Source of the DNA: Stropharia rugosoannulata
Lineage: Eukaryota > Basidiomycota > Agaricomycetes > Agaricales > Strophariaceae
Assembly: GCA_028532985.1 (NCBI GenBank)
Contig: JANCIK010000004.1
Span: 3,038,001-3,102,000 of the forward strand
Length of the DNA: 64,000 nucleotides
Direction: 5' to 3'
Shown one piece after another: positions 22,363 to 34,228 of this stretch. Within the stretch, counting starts at the first letter, position 1. Each line of letters starts with the position of its first letter. The position numbers were made by a program, and so were the translations under genes. The notes under the pieces were generated by a model. The model did not search any database. It saw nothing but the letters and a program-made list of their open reading frames with translations, and had not been told where the DNA came from.

Positions 22363-24030
22363 TTTTATATCATCTTGCCCGCGATTGCGCGGAACGGAAC
22401 GATTTTTAATGCATGGCTTCGACACATTGTTATTCATAGACTCGGTGCTGGATAGTCAGACAATGGTGTATTACTAACCATATTCTACACTCGTACTTTT
22501 GTATCATCATCATTACTACATTTTGGATACCACATCACTCACATAGGTTTCTTCGTTCCATCGCGCTTGTCTTTGCATATACAGTCTTTCTTTCGCAACT
22601 ACTTACGACATACGTACATACATACATAACTTTAGGCGCTCGTTATTAATATAAAAGCATTATCAGTTTATATTTCTGCAGCAGAGATGAAAGTATTACA
22701 AGAAGACTGGCATGGGGTATTTGTAAGGACTCTACACGTCAGTCCAACGGATGCGTTGCGTGCCGGCAAGTCCACAGAACGTGCGTGACAACCGTGCGCC
22801 TCAATCTTCGGTAAGTTTCTAATCTGTTCATAAACGTCTCGCAACTCCAAAGGCTGGGAAGAATAACCTCAGTTGCAGTCCGCAGTTGCATTAAGTAGCT
22901 AGCTTTAATTTTGATATCCGGAACGGATCCTCTCACAAGGTGAGCACTGCCCCAGAGCGCAATTTATCAGTAGACGTACACTATGATAGGTAAAGACATA
23001 TGCAGAGATGCGGCGACACGCACTCCGATACAAAACGGATTGGGCAAGGTGGATCCAAAGGACTGGACTGAGTTTGGTGGTGTGTACGCCGTGCTGGCTC
23101 GTTAAGGCAGTTCTGTGAGCGCACGTTAGATGTGATGCTTTTGCGTGATGCTTTGGGGGGAGGCGGCCATGGTGAACCCTTGCCCGGATCAGGAAGCTGG
23201 AGGTTTTGAGTGATCTGCAGTTCGAACAAGCTAATTCTGGCGTGGCTCAACTTCTCAAGATATCGCGACGCCGGAGGGATATCTTGCGACGGTGTCCCGC
23301 CACAGTACAGAATGCGGGGAGGGCGAGATGGCAGCACGCACTAATGTCGGCTGTGGGGTACCAAGGACGTGTCCGAAACGGTGAATAGCCGCCCATTAAT
23401 ACGGAGGACGATTAGGCTTGTCCGCGTCCGGGCTGATATGCTCAAGGTGGACGGGTCGCTATCTTCGCACAAACGGCAATGCCTCGTTTCCGGATCATGA
23501 GGGTCGGCGTGGCCGACGTGTACGAGACGAGGTGGAGTTGAGCGCTGAGTGTCGAGCGAGATCTGTCAGCGCGTGGCGTTGGCTGTACGAGAGGGCACAC
23601 CTCTTGTCTGAGCTGGCTCGGTCTGCTGTGGCTCGACCCATGGAAACGAAACGAATATGAGATGCTTGGCCGCAGAAAAATAATAATTCCGACCCCGCTG
23701 GCCGGGGAAGGCAGGAGAAGCAGAGAGTCTAGTGTCTATTTCGTGGGCCTGGGACGAGCGGAAAATCATGGAGGCGGCTGAGGATTAAACGCGTTGCCCC
23801 GCATTGAGGAAGGAGATGTGACAGAGGCCGGAAGGGTATAATGGGTGTAGTGGATGAGAAAGGTCGGACCTTGAAGGGGTTGCGTGGATGCGCTTGCTGA
23901 CACAGCCGGCCCTGGCTTTAAATCCAACCAGTCCCATCGCCCGTCCCTTTTGCCGTCTCAGCGCCTTCCCCCCCGCAACTCAGTCACAATACTTTCAGGT
24001 TACCTGCGCGCACTCTTCCGCTTCCTGGCC
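22363..24030. other. long intergenic region upstream of the PP2C gene
   Basis: 1.67 kb without a recognised gene. Holds a (TACA)n run at about 22611-22628 and, from about 23000, a GC-richer stretch that leads to the PP2C promoter. A TTTAAAT box lies at 23917-23923, about 110 bases before the ATG. Confidence 0.5.
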
Positions 24031-25733
24031 ATGATGCTCGCACACGCGCCCTCCGTCTGGGCTGAGCCAGAAGAGCCCCCCCAGTCCGAGCGCGCCCCGC
24101 CGCCCCGCGACGAGCCACAGTGGCCGCCTTTCACCCTGCTCGACGAACCTGACGTGTGGAGGGAGCTGCGCATGCTTGCGCGTCCGCATACCACTCAGCT
24201 GGGGCCCGGCGAACGGTTCAAGGCCGACAGCGTTAATTTTCAGCCGGCGCCCGCGGCGAAAACACAGGACCGCTACGTCGTCACCGAGCTCGAGGTCAAT
24301 GGTCGCAAGTGGGCTTTTACAGGCGTCTTTGACGGTAAGCAGCTTCTATAGTGCGCATATAATATGTCTGACTTGCGCGTCGAAAGGTCATCTCGGCGAT
24401 GTTACCGTCGAGCACGTCTCTCACCACCTTCCCATCATTGTGCGCGAGTTTCTTACAGAGGTCGAGAGCGCCAATCCGGGCGTTACGGCTCCAGCTGAGA
24501 TCATCTCCGAGTCCTTCAGCAAGGCGATCACTGCGTTTGACGACGCCATCGCCCACGACGTGCTGGACCTTTTTGGCGGCTCGGTCGACTACCTTGACCA
24601 CTATACGGACTCTCAAATCAGGGAGATCATTAACGACCAGCACAAAGGAGCCGTAAACTGGCAGAAGGCGCGGTTATGCATGTATGGCACTACCGCTCTG
24701 GTTGCTCTCGTCGACCCGGAGCATCACAATCTCTGGATTGCTAACCTTGGAGATTGCGAAGCTTGTGAGTACATCTTGATATATTTTTGGCCCACTGTCT
24801 TCATGACACTGTCAATCTCATGCTAATTTCCCCATCCCTTCTAGACCTGGCCTCCCCCAGCACTAGCAGCCAATCTGGTTGGAAGGTGGAGACACTAACT
24901 GTGACTCATAATGGGGACAACCCTGCCGAAATAGAGCGCGTGCAAAAGACTCATCCAGGCGAGCCGGAATGCGTTGTCGACAACCGCGTTCTCGGCGCAA
25001 TTGCCCCCACACGCTGTACGTAATCATATCCTGCATGACAAGTTATCATAAACTTATTTTATTGTCTGCTTCTTTTCTCCTTGCGTTCCGCTTCGGCCCC
25101 TTGCCTCCGGCGACCTGTTCTGCTATTCCGGACGGCATTATGACAGGTTTCGGCGACATTCCCTTCAAGCAGCCCCCTTCGTTTACGCGCCGTATTCTCT
25201 ACAATTTGTTCCCTGGATTCCACAATACGTCGCCCTGGGAGGAATTCCTCGTCCGTAATCGAACGCCTCCTTACATCACCGCCGAGCCTCAAATAATCCA
25301 CCGGCGATTGGACATCGATGAACCCGCGTTGTCTGCTGACCGTGTCGCCTCAGGGCTGAAGCGTTCCAAGACGCTCTTTTCGCTCCAGGATGACATGACG
25401 AAGACAGAGTCACTATTACCGCAAACACCGACGACTCCCGCGGAGCAGCAACCTAGATTCCTTATCCTTGCCTCAGACGGCTTCTCCGCTCTGTGCGATA
25501 ACGAGCGACAAGAGCGCGTTATCGAGAGTTGGGCGCGTAGTATGGTCTGCAAGGAACCCCCAGAGACCATTACGGACTCGCCCCCCGGCTCACGCTCTGA
25601 CAACATGGCACTCCGCCTCCTCCGCCTTGCCCTGGGAGGCGATGACCGCTATGGCGTTTCTAAAATGTTGACCCTCGATCTTCCCAACGACTCCTGGATT
25701 GACGACACTTCGATCGTGGTTCGCACGATCTGA
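24031..25733 (+). CDS. PP2C-type Ser/Thr protein phosphatase, 479 aa
   Basis: Four exons: 24031-24334, 24387-24764, 24845-25015, 25147-25733. It hydrolyses phospho-Ser/Thr using two metal ions. Motifs in order are DRYVVTELEVNGRKWAFTGVFDGH (metal Asp in FDGH, split by intron 1), the GTTALVALV strand, NLGDCEA (usually GDSRA), PTRCFGD (usually TRAFGD, split by intron 3), LILASDGFSAL (metal Asp) and DDTSIVV (metal Asp). It is similar in layout to fungal pyruvate-dehydrogenase-phosphatase-like PP2Cs, but a mitochondrial leader is not clear. Intron 3 is long (131 nt). The open frame extends upstream to 23884 without an ATG, so the ATG at 24031 (a Met-Met pair) is the start. Confidence 0.9.
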
Positions 25734-28031
25734 ATAGGGTGCGGACAAACAAGGCATAAACCTATCATTCCTATATAGTGCATACGGGAAATACATTATG
25801 TCCTGTCCCATCCCATCCAACTCTACCTGCATGCTGTTTAGTTCCGAGCCAGCAGGTTTTGCACCATCTTAGCTGTAAACCTCCATGCATCAACTTATCC
25901 ATGCGGCCCGCGGCCTGTTGGCCGCCATCCGGTACATTACTCATACTCATACTCGTGCACTTCTTTTTCTCTGTTCGGGTCTTATTTCCATTGGTTATCT
26001 AGTCTTATTCCTTTCGGTCTTGGTTTCACGTTGTACAAACACTATCCATCGATTCCCCTGCATCCTCTCACCAACCCATATAACTAATCATGCCATTCCC
26101 TTGTCCCCTTCCCTCATCCTCTCATGAAATACGTAGTACCCTAATCTTATATCGCTGTCAAACCTTTCATCTATCCACGCGTTCATCCATCCATATCCGT
26201 GGCCTGCTCTGCTTATCGCGCTTGTCGGTTCTTGCCAGTGTATCAACACAGTATCATACCCGTTTCACATACCATAAGTATTTATTTCCACGGCCATCTT
26301 CCCCGAATTCATTTCCTTCCTTCCCCGAGCTGAACCGACACGGCATATGTGTGTAGTACTACCATCATTAAATTGTTCGGGGAAGGTACCTTTGTAGTAT
26401 ATAGTGCAACTTCCTTTTCGTATATGATTTACCAAAGAATATACATACACGATCCTTTCTTTTGGTAAAATTTGAGTGTACTGACCAAATGGGTACCGCA
26501 CAAGGGGAGTAAGCGAGCAACAAATAGTTTTCATTTCCAGGTTTATCAAGGCTTGTGAAATACAAACCGAATTCGGTTTCAAGATAGTTTTCGGCAGTGG
26601 CGTCCACATGCTTTTTCCCATTCATTTGGGTATGAGAATCGGGTTGGCTGTATTCTATGTTATACAGTTCTACCTGTGTTACCACTGTCAACTTTACCAT
26701 GGCTTCGCATGGATCGATATGGCAGTCTGTCACAGGGTATATGTGTACCCAGAAGCCTATAATTACGCCTTGCGGCGCCTGACATACGCTTCGCAGTTGC
26801 TCTTGGGTCTGCTGACCTCTGCGCGGCGCAGGACCGGCCGCCGTGGGTACGGTCGGGGCGTTATGGGCGCTTGACCCTTGTTTGGGTCGGATCATACATC
26901 ACGCGCATGCGATGCGTACGGTTGATGCGCCACGACGACGCGAAGCGCCTAGCATTGGAGCGCAGTCCTGTGGCACTGCGGCTGTGCCATAAAAAGCAAT
27001 CGCCGTAATGATAGATAACTCACTTCCTCGCACCATATCAGGAGATCAGCTGTGCAGGCGTTCTGATTCCTCGTGCAGTGGATGTGTGACCCCCAGGCTC
27101 ATATCGCCTCATCGAATCATCCGCCCAGGTCTGGCACCCCCGGCGATGGACATGGTGCCCTGTTAAACCCATCACGCAATGCAATTGAACGGTGGGTAAA
27201 AGAATGTGACCCCAGAAATTAAAATGCAGGGGTCCAGCGCAAAGTCTTGGGAGGACGACCTGGATTACGATGTATAGTATAGCGACATGCGGGCTCATGC
27301 GGGGAAGTTGTCAGCTGGTCCTTCATTTTGTCCTCTAAAAACATATGGGGGCTCATTAATAATTAATCAGGCCGTATCGATATCAGTCATCTGCCCGCAG
27401 GCACTGCTGACGCAACCACCATACCGGCGTGCGTTATGTATTCCAATTTCCGAGGACGACACATCTGGCGACGGGGGCGTCCATCCCAGGCCTCCCAGGC
27501 CACTGGTCTGCGTCTGGGCGTGGGTGCGTATGCGAAGTACTCTTGATATGCATTCCACTGACACGCATTACGTACCCTGCGAGCGCTCTTGCTGAAGCTT
27601 ATGTCGAGTCTAACGGGACCAAAATTATGGCATCCCACCAGCGTGGAGTTAATGACAGACGCTTCTGCGAGAGGAAGGTTTTTCACGTACTGATAATCTC
27701 ACTGCACGAGGCACATATGAAGGAGGGTAAGCTGTGGTCATCGGACCGTATTCCGTATTTGGAGACGTATTAGAAGAGATTAGAAGCTGCTTTTGGGCGT
27801 CCCTCGCCGCGTTACATTTTGCATCCTCAACTGACGAAATATCGATTCTGGTCCCTGGGCTCTGGATATGAATATGGGACATTAGGAAATTGCGAACTAG
27901 CTCAGATTTTCAGAGCGATTGGTAAATAACTCTACAGAACAATTAATTCGCTGAAGATAATTGCAAATAATCTCCTACCGTGGCATCATACCTGCTGAAC
28001 AGAAACGGAATCCATGAGAAATATCTATACC

Positions 28032-28520
28032 AGGATCCCTGAAAATACACCAAAATGCCTGATCCAAAAGCCGCCAAAAATGGCAAATTTTATCCAGATT
28101 TTGCATCAGGCCTCAAAAAAAGCGGAAATCACCATTTTTTTGGTCGTTTTTCGGCCTGCGGCGCTCAAGGTTGGCGATTCCGACTGATTTTCATTCTGAT
28201 TCTGAGTTCGCTTTTGGCTTGATTATTTTACAGATAATCAGGACCAGACCGCTTTTAATCTGACCACCCCTCGTTGACCTACCGGTCATAATTGTATTCT
28301 ACACTAGTTTGTGCAACTTGCATAACTGGGAGGCATAACCAAGGCGTAACACAGCCTAGCATTATGCCTTACACCAATCTTAGGTTTAATTATTCTTAAA
28401 TCTTGCTTACAATTCATTTGCACTTTACTTTCCTTTCTTTCCTCAACCACATTTGGCAAAATTTCTTCAATTTTTACCCAGACATGTCATCAGGCATTTC
28501 GGTGTATTTTCAGGGGTCCT
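28032..28520. mobile_element. hAT-type MITE, 489 bp, with TIRs and 8-bp target duplication
   Basis: The left end AGGATCCCTGAAAATACACC (28032-28051) matches the reverse complement of the right end (AGGACCCCTGAAAATACACC, 28501-28520) at 19 of 20 bases. The match goes on for 12 more bases (to GCCTGAT), for 30 of 32 in all. The element is flanked on both sides by the perfect 8-bp direct repeat TCTATACC (28024-28031 and 28521-28528). An 8-bp duplication with short TIRs is characteristic of the hAT superfamily. The interior has no transposase frame, so it is non-autonomous. Confidence 0.9.
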
Positions 28521-30291
28521 TCTATACCTCTGCAACTTGCAGACGAGATTAATTGTCAGTATTGCACCCGTTCGTATATCACCACTAGTCACAGGCACCG
28601 GGAAGGGGAATGCCACAGCTTCAGGAACGTACGAATGGTCTTATAGGCAGCAGTTATCAGGCTTACATTATGCATCAAGTCGCTTCGTTTGATTGCATGA
28701 TATACCAGAAGATCACTGTGAACTCTACTCAGTAGGTCAATGATCCTTAGTCTTACTACCCACTCGACTTGATTGTCTAGAAGAATCAATCCAGGCCTTC
28801 ACCGCTGTCGTGTCAGTAGTCAGGCTCTGCAGCAAGAAGCTGAACACGATGTATGCATGCCATCACTGTTCAGACCAAGCGACGGGGGCGCTGCTGATGC
28901 GCAGTACGCCACCACGGCACGATCATATTTATACCCTTCGCGAACACGCATGGTATATACATAGACGCGACGCGACGCGCATATGTTTATTAAACGACCA
29001 TGGATCGACGCGTCAGTACCGCGTTCTATGCTTGGCATTTTCAGCCTGTGCACCGTGGAAGTGTTTGCTGCTTGACCTGCTATGTACGACCCTCAGGACT
29101 TCAGTGTGCATATCACGGTGACCGCATCTACGACGTCAACGGCCTGCTGCTACTCGGCTGCCTCTCATCGCGGGGAGCGCTCCACAGCGGGAGCGCGTGC
29201 GTCCATAAGTAGAGCGCGAGCGCGTCTGCTCGGCTCGAGCATATGTAACTTGTAAGTAGAATACGTACCGGTACGCACATGAAGGCCGGGGCGTGTGGCA
29301 CAGCGATCCCGTCCCGCCGGGCGTGCAAGTGCATGCGGATAGCCCGAAATCGGGCACTACATACTACTAGCACGGCGCACGCGGAGTCCATCGAAGATCG
29401 CCCCGGCTGTGGCACAGGCTGTGGCACAGACTGCAAGCGCAGCCCAGTGCCCACCTCAGCATAGTCGGGGAACTAGCGTGCGTTATGCTCTTGCTACTAG
29501 CTTAGCACCCCGCATGGCAAACAGGGTGATAAGTAGGGTCTTTGACCCGCCCGGACGCCCCCACTGTACCCCGGCTACATACTACATTGCACATAGAGTG
29601 TCTTCGCCTGCATATGTGAACTAGCGCTCGCGAGTCCGGGCTTACTAGGGGTACTACTCGCATAAACTGTGGCTCTGGAACAGGCGAGGATCTGTGGCTG
29701 CGGGGGGGCTTTATATTAAATAAAGTGCTTGGATTAATGCTACCGACACCGGCACTGGCACTAGCACTGGCGGCGCCGTGGGTCGGTGTCGGTGTCGGAG
29801 TCGGTGCCTCAGCGAAGCATCAAGTAATCTTTTGAACGGGGCTTTCTCCGCCCGATTATAAGTATCTGTTAGACTGTTATCCGCGGTCTCGACCCCGTCC
29901 CACAGCCGTCCCATGCGAACAGCACCCGCCGGTCTGCCGTGACGCCGGGATTGGATGGCAGGGGCATGCATGAATGTATGTGCCACCAATGGCTCAGCTG
30001 GGGGCCAGGGCGATCTGCTTGAATTAATGAATTAATGCGCGCTGGATCGATGCTAGTTTATATGCTATGTACTACCCGTGTTAAGCTTGTTACTGTAGTC
30101 ATGGATCGGCCTGTGAAGATAAGATGGGCGCAGGCTCACGCGGCGGACCATTAAGTTGCGAGCGGGAGCCCCGTCACTGTGTGGGCGAGTCCGAATATAC
30201 GCCGCCTTCTGACCTCTGCATGTACTAAATACATCCCGTCTATCTATCTATTTCTGTGCTAGTCGGGATACTAGAATTTCATATGTAGTAG

Positions 30292-30601
30292 TGGTCGAGG
30301 ATAACAAAGTAAGGTAAGTAGTTTATGAACGACACATGATCCCTGCGCCAGACCCACTGATGCACTGCGTACAGCGCTAGAGCGGTGCAGCGCAGACCCA
30401 GCCCTCTAGGTATCAGCGGAATATCATGATTGCATAGTATTCGAGGACAACAAAGTCAATGCAGTTTCAAATGAACGACACACTGGCTTATTCTAAACCA
30501 AGCCTCAGACTGGAGCAGCGCAGACCCTCTAATCCCACATTCCCCAAGTAAGCTACGCAGCCTTGTATCAGGAAGAAAATCGGGATACAAGGCTACGTAG
30601 C
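30292..30601. repeat. duplicated block followed by a near-perfect hairpin
   Basis: TCGAGGATAACAAAGT followed by GTTTATGAACGACACA (about 30295-30337) recurs as TCGAGGACAACAAAGT followed by GTTTCAAATGAACGACACA (about 30440-30483). Both are followed about 55 bases later by GCAGCGCAGACC and CCCTCT. Directly after the second copy, GCTACGCAGCCTTGTATC (30552-30569) pairs with GATACAAGGCTACGTAGC (30584-30601) at 17 of 18 positions around a 14-nt loop. Confidence 0.75.
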
Positions 30602-31525
30602 GGTAGGCGGATGAGTGGGAATAGAGGTTCTGCGAGCGGTTCCATGCCTTTCAGCACCATACCGTGCGCTCCAAATCGTGCCTCTATACCGTGACCTCCA
30701 TACCCTCCATTACCATACCGCAACCGCGACTGCGGCGTCGCAGCGGTGGTAGTGGCAGTAGCAGAGGCAGTGACAGTGGGAGGTCCATGCAGGCAGGCCA
30801 TAGCTCGACCAGTTGACTGGTTGACTGGTACTCTATACTGAGTCTGCCTGTGGCACCAAGACGCACCCATACGCCCGCTTTTATGTCGTTCCCCCAGAGC
30901 CCCATTTTCCTTTATCATCACGCACTATCATAATATCACCAAGAGCCCGTCAAGCTGCGGGCGGGCGAAGGGTTTCCACTGTCCAGAGCAGACCCCTCGA
31001 ACTCGACTTCGAACGGGGCAGTGAAGACGAGGCGGTGTGGCACGACGTGCCAGCGCATTTATTTAAAAACGCTGAGCGGCGATTGGCTCGCCCTGCACGC
31101 AACACGTAAATGAGCAGGAGTGCAGTGCGTAGAAGGGAGGGAGGGGGTGCTATCTATCTATGCACTCACTCTATGTATAGTGCGCGCGCATACATACTAT
31201 CGCAGCGCACCGCGTGCACCCCACCCGCCGTCGTCTTATCTTCGGCACGCGCGTGATGGATGTATTGTACGGTGCTCGCGCGGGGCCACCTGGTGCCCGA
31301 TAGTGCACCGCGCGCCAACGGGGATCACAGGGAAAGGACAGCAGCTTGACGTGTCGGTATCAATGCGATTACATTAGTTACATGCACGTACAACGAATAA
31401 AAGTAGCATGAAAACATGGCAGGGCAGAGCAAGGGGAATAAACAGAAGACGCGGCAAATATCAGTATCCAAGACAGGGAGAGATAGATAGATAAGATACA
31501 GTACAAGTACACGGGATAGCAGTGA

Positions 31526-32386
31526 TTAGAGTCCTTCCACGAATTTCGAGCCCGAGCGGAAGGTTTTCGTGCTCCACGCAGAAGACGAGACGTCGACGAA
31601 GGGATTGCCGATGCTGAGGTCGTCCGCGGAGCCGTTGGAGTGCTCCGTGGTGTGTGCGGTAGCGGACTGCGCGGCGCTGAACGACGTAGAGAGCGGGGAC
31701 GGCGGGGAGCACGCTGCCTGGGAGTGCATACTACGCGTGCTGTGCCGGCCGAGCGGGGACGGCGGCTCGGACGAGTACGGAGAGTACCCGCGCGGGCTGC
31801 GCGGCAGCGACCCGTCCGAGCCGAGCCCCGTGCCCGCGATGTACACGCGCGACCCCGAGGGCGGGGGCGAGAGCGACATGGCGGCGGTGCTGAAGGACGG
31901 CTGGGGCGAGCGCGTCGCGGTGCGCTGCTCCATCATCTCTCCCCGCGCTGTGGCACCGGGATGGCGGCCCGGGGTGGTATGTGTGGCGGAGCGCTCGAGG
32001 TCCCAGTCGCTCGCGCTGGCCGCAGGCATCCAGCCGCCGCTCGCCTTAGTCTCCTTTGCTCCGTCGGTCCGCGCGGCGCGGGGTCCGGCAAGGCCGACTG
32101 CTGCTGCGAGTGGGCCGAAGAGTGGTATGGATCGTGGTCTGGTGTATGTCCCAGGGGCGGCCTCGCGGGCAGACTGCTCGCGGGGATAGTAGGCCATGTC
32201 CTGGCGTAGGATGTAGATTGCGGCGGTGCACGAGCCGATGATGACGAGCACGAGGACGGCGATGATGGCGACGAAGGCTGCGGGGCAGTTACAGCGCACA
32301 AAGAGGGCTGAGGGCTCAGAAGACATACCTGCTGAGGAGCCAGCAATCATGGGGATGTCCCGTTTTGCGGGGGTAAGGTCTTCCAT
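31526..32386 (-). CDS. single-pass membrane protein with Ser/Pro-rich tail, up to 286 aa
   Basis: The N-terminus MEDLTPAKRDIPMIAGSSAG leads to one hydrophobic helix (FVAIIAVLVLVIIGSC), followed by about 225 residues rich in Ser, Pro, Ala, Arg and Gly without a known domain. I recognise no family. The open frame is continuous, but a 51-nt segment (32328-32278) has a strong GTATGT donor and CCGCAG acceptor and is a multiple of three, so it could be an intron; splicing it out removes 17 residues just before the helix. Divergent from the orphan gene at 32975. Localisation to a membrane is inferred from the helix only. Confidence 0.65.
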   Translation of the reverse strand: MEDLTPAKRDIPMIAGSSAGMSSEPSALFVRCNCPAAFVAIIAVLVLVIIGSCTAAIYILRQDMAYYPREQSAREAAPGTYTRPRSIPLFGPLAAAVGLAGPRAARTDGAKETKASGGWMPAASASDWDLERSATHTTPGRHPGATARGEMMEQRTATRSPQPSFSTAAMSLSPPPSGSRVYIAGTGLGSDGSLPRSPRGYSPYSSEPPSPLGRHSTRSMHSQAACSPPSPLSTSFSAAQSATAHTTEHSNGSADDLSIGNPFVDVSSSAWSTKTFRSGSKFVEGL

Positions 32387-32974
32387 GGGTGTGACGTGGA
32401 GCAGGGGTGAGCGGGCGGAGGCAGGAATGGTAGTGTGGTGGAGGGAGTGATTGTGGGAGTAGTTATGGGATGTTATAGCATGGGGAAGCAGGCAAGCAAC
32501 ATTGAAGGTGGTGGAGACGAGCAGACTGCAGACAACGCATTCTAGTTTTCATAGACATATCCCACCGCCCTAAATCAGGCAATCGCCGATCACCTAATTA
32601 CGCCCGCCTTACGTAGTCTTGGGGAGCCGCTATTATTAGCCCTCCTCCTCCACACTTCTCGACGGCTCAGAAAGGCGCAGAAAGGCCCTGGTCATCCACT
32701 GAAAAGCATCTCTACAGCATGAAGAACCTTGCCACTCGAGTGCTACGACCTGCGCGAAAAGCACCCATAGTTTATCCGGAGAAGATGAACGAGGTGACAG
32801 TTGACGTGGACGTGACGGTCGAAGCTTCTTACTTGCAACCCGCCGGTACATATTATCAAAGACGCTTGCATCCTCTCCAGTGGCCTGTGGCCCAGCATTG
32901 TGTCCTCTCAGTGGCCCTCTGCCAGCCATATAAATTTCTTGGTCGTCGCCAAACCACTCGTTCTGACAGCTATC

Positions 32975-33915
32975 ATGGAACACTCTACAAGCCACCCAGA
33001 CACCGTCGCAGATGTAGGTCCTTATGTTAATTATGTCTGTCAGCCATACTCAATACTTCGGCAGTCCCGCGCTGACGTACAGGCCAGCACAGTCGCACGC
33101 CTCCAGCAGGAGCGGCTATACGCTCTACATGCCATCAAACACTTCCACGTTCCCGCCCCGCCCGCGCACTCTGCCGCTTCCGTGCGTTGACGCGTATGAT
33201 TTAATATAACAATATTTGACTTTTTAAATTACAGGACGATACAGAGTACCCGATAATTAGACTGGACAGACGGACCGTATGTGGACTGCACAACCTCAAG
33301 CCCGGGCGGCATGGGTATGTCCTGCTGGTGTCCAGACAGATCATAGGGCACCTGGCGTCCATCACGACCTTTACGCTCATAGTCGACGGTCGCCATTACG
33401 GCAAGTACCAGGCAGCGCCGCTTATTGGTCACTCCCTCCACGGGCTCGAGTTCCTGTACCTGGAAGAACAGGCAAGTCTGCAGCGGTTGTTGCCATGTAG
33501 GCTACTGCTGACCAAAAATACACAGGTCAAAGTCGACGTTATAAAGGCGCTAAGTCTATCGAAAACAGACACTTCGCGGTTCAACAAATGGAAGGAGGAC
33601 ATCATCTCGTCAAAGAAAACTGTGCCGTGCTTCTTCTTCCGCTGCGTAGAGCAACCGGCTGAAAGTCCTGTTGTTGAGCTGGCGGTCCACAGCCCGCAAA
33701 TAGCGTTCGACTACCGTATTCCAGGGGAAGAAAGACGGTCCGCGGCGCCTAATAGAGATATACTGACGGATGATGTGCCTGCTCTATCGAGGAGTTACAG
33801 CGGGAGGGGCGTTCTAGACGACAGCTTTGAGGACGACGAAGAGTGGGACATGCCGGTCAGGAATGTTATTTACAGGCCCAAGTCGAACAGAGAGTTGTAT
33901 GTGGGAAGGCTCTGA
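32975..33915 (+). CDS. orphan protein, two or three exons, about 295 aa
   Basis: Exon 1 (32975-33181) encodes MEHSTSHPDTVADVGPYV and ends AHSAAS. A 53-nt intron with a GTGCGT donor and AATTACAG acceptor leads to exon 2 (33235-33915), beginning DDTEYPIIRLDRRTVCGL. The product is hydrophilic with an acidic patch (DDSFEDDEEWDM) near the C-terminus. No domain recognised. Within exon 2 a 54-nt stretch (33473-33526) starts GCAAGT and ends ACACAG; it would be a GC-AG intron that keeps frame (EEQ joined to VKVDV). The gene could be lineage-specific. Its reality rests on a long frame and one good intron. Confidence 0.55.
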
Positions 33916-34228
33916 GGAATAGGGGGAGCGCTAAAGCAGCTCGGAGGCAGTATGGGGCCCGATCAGAGAGCAGTGATCCGTGATACATAGTGTAGATAGG
34001 ACTGAATATGGGGACCCAAAGAGAGGCGATCGCGTCGAATATAACGATAGAGGCTGAGCGCTGAGGCTCCATAAAGTTGGTGTTATTTGGTGTGAATTGG
34101 AGAGTGGCCGAAGTGGGCCGGATTGGGCACTTGGCAAGGCCCATTCATAAGGATGGATGCACGCAGCCGGAAATGGCAGACGATCGGCATCTGAGATCCA
34201 GACGCGCTCATAAAACGCAGGCGCATGG
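33916..34228. other. short intergenic region before the HMG gene
   Basis: About 310 bases between two plus-strand genes. An ATAAAA stretch lies at about 34210, just upstream of the HMG-box ATG. Nothing else seen. Confidence 0.4.

Larger units (their letters stand above)
25734..31525. other. gene-poor island of about 5.8 kb
   Basis: No gene can be supported. 25740-26900 is T/C-rich with CATACT-type simple repeats, and on the minus strand has a 175-codon open frame (26895-26368) without a recognisable domain. 26900-27900 is mixed. 28032-28520 is a MITE. 29740-29810 is built of GGTGTC/CACTGG-like hexamers. 30292-30485 holds two related blocks and 30552-30601 a hairpin. GC content swings sharply. 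No tRNA, snRNA or rRNA signature was seen. Confidence 0.6.

Noticed and set aside
23884..24030. Upstream extension of the PP2C frame
   Set aside because: The frame is open but begins without ATG and crosses the likely TATA/leader region. The Met pair at 24031 is the first sensible start.
26368..26895. Minus-strand 175-codon open frame in the gene-poor island
   Set aside because: No domain, no intron evidence, no codon bias; kept only as a note.
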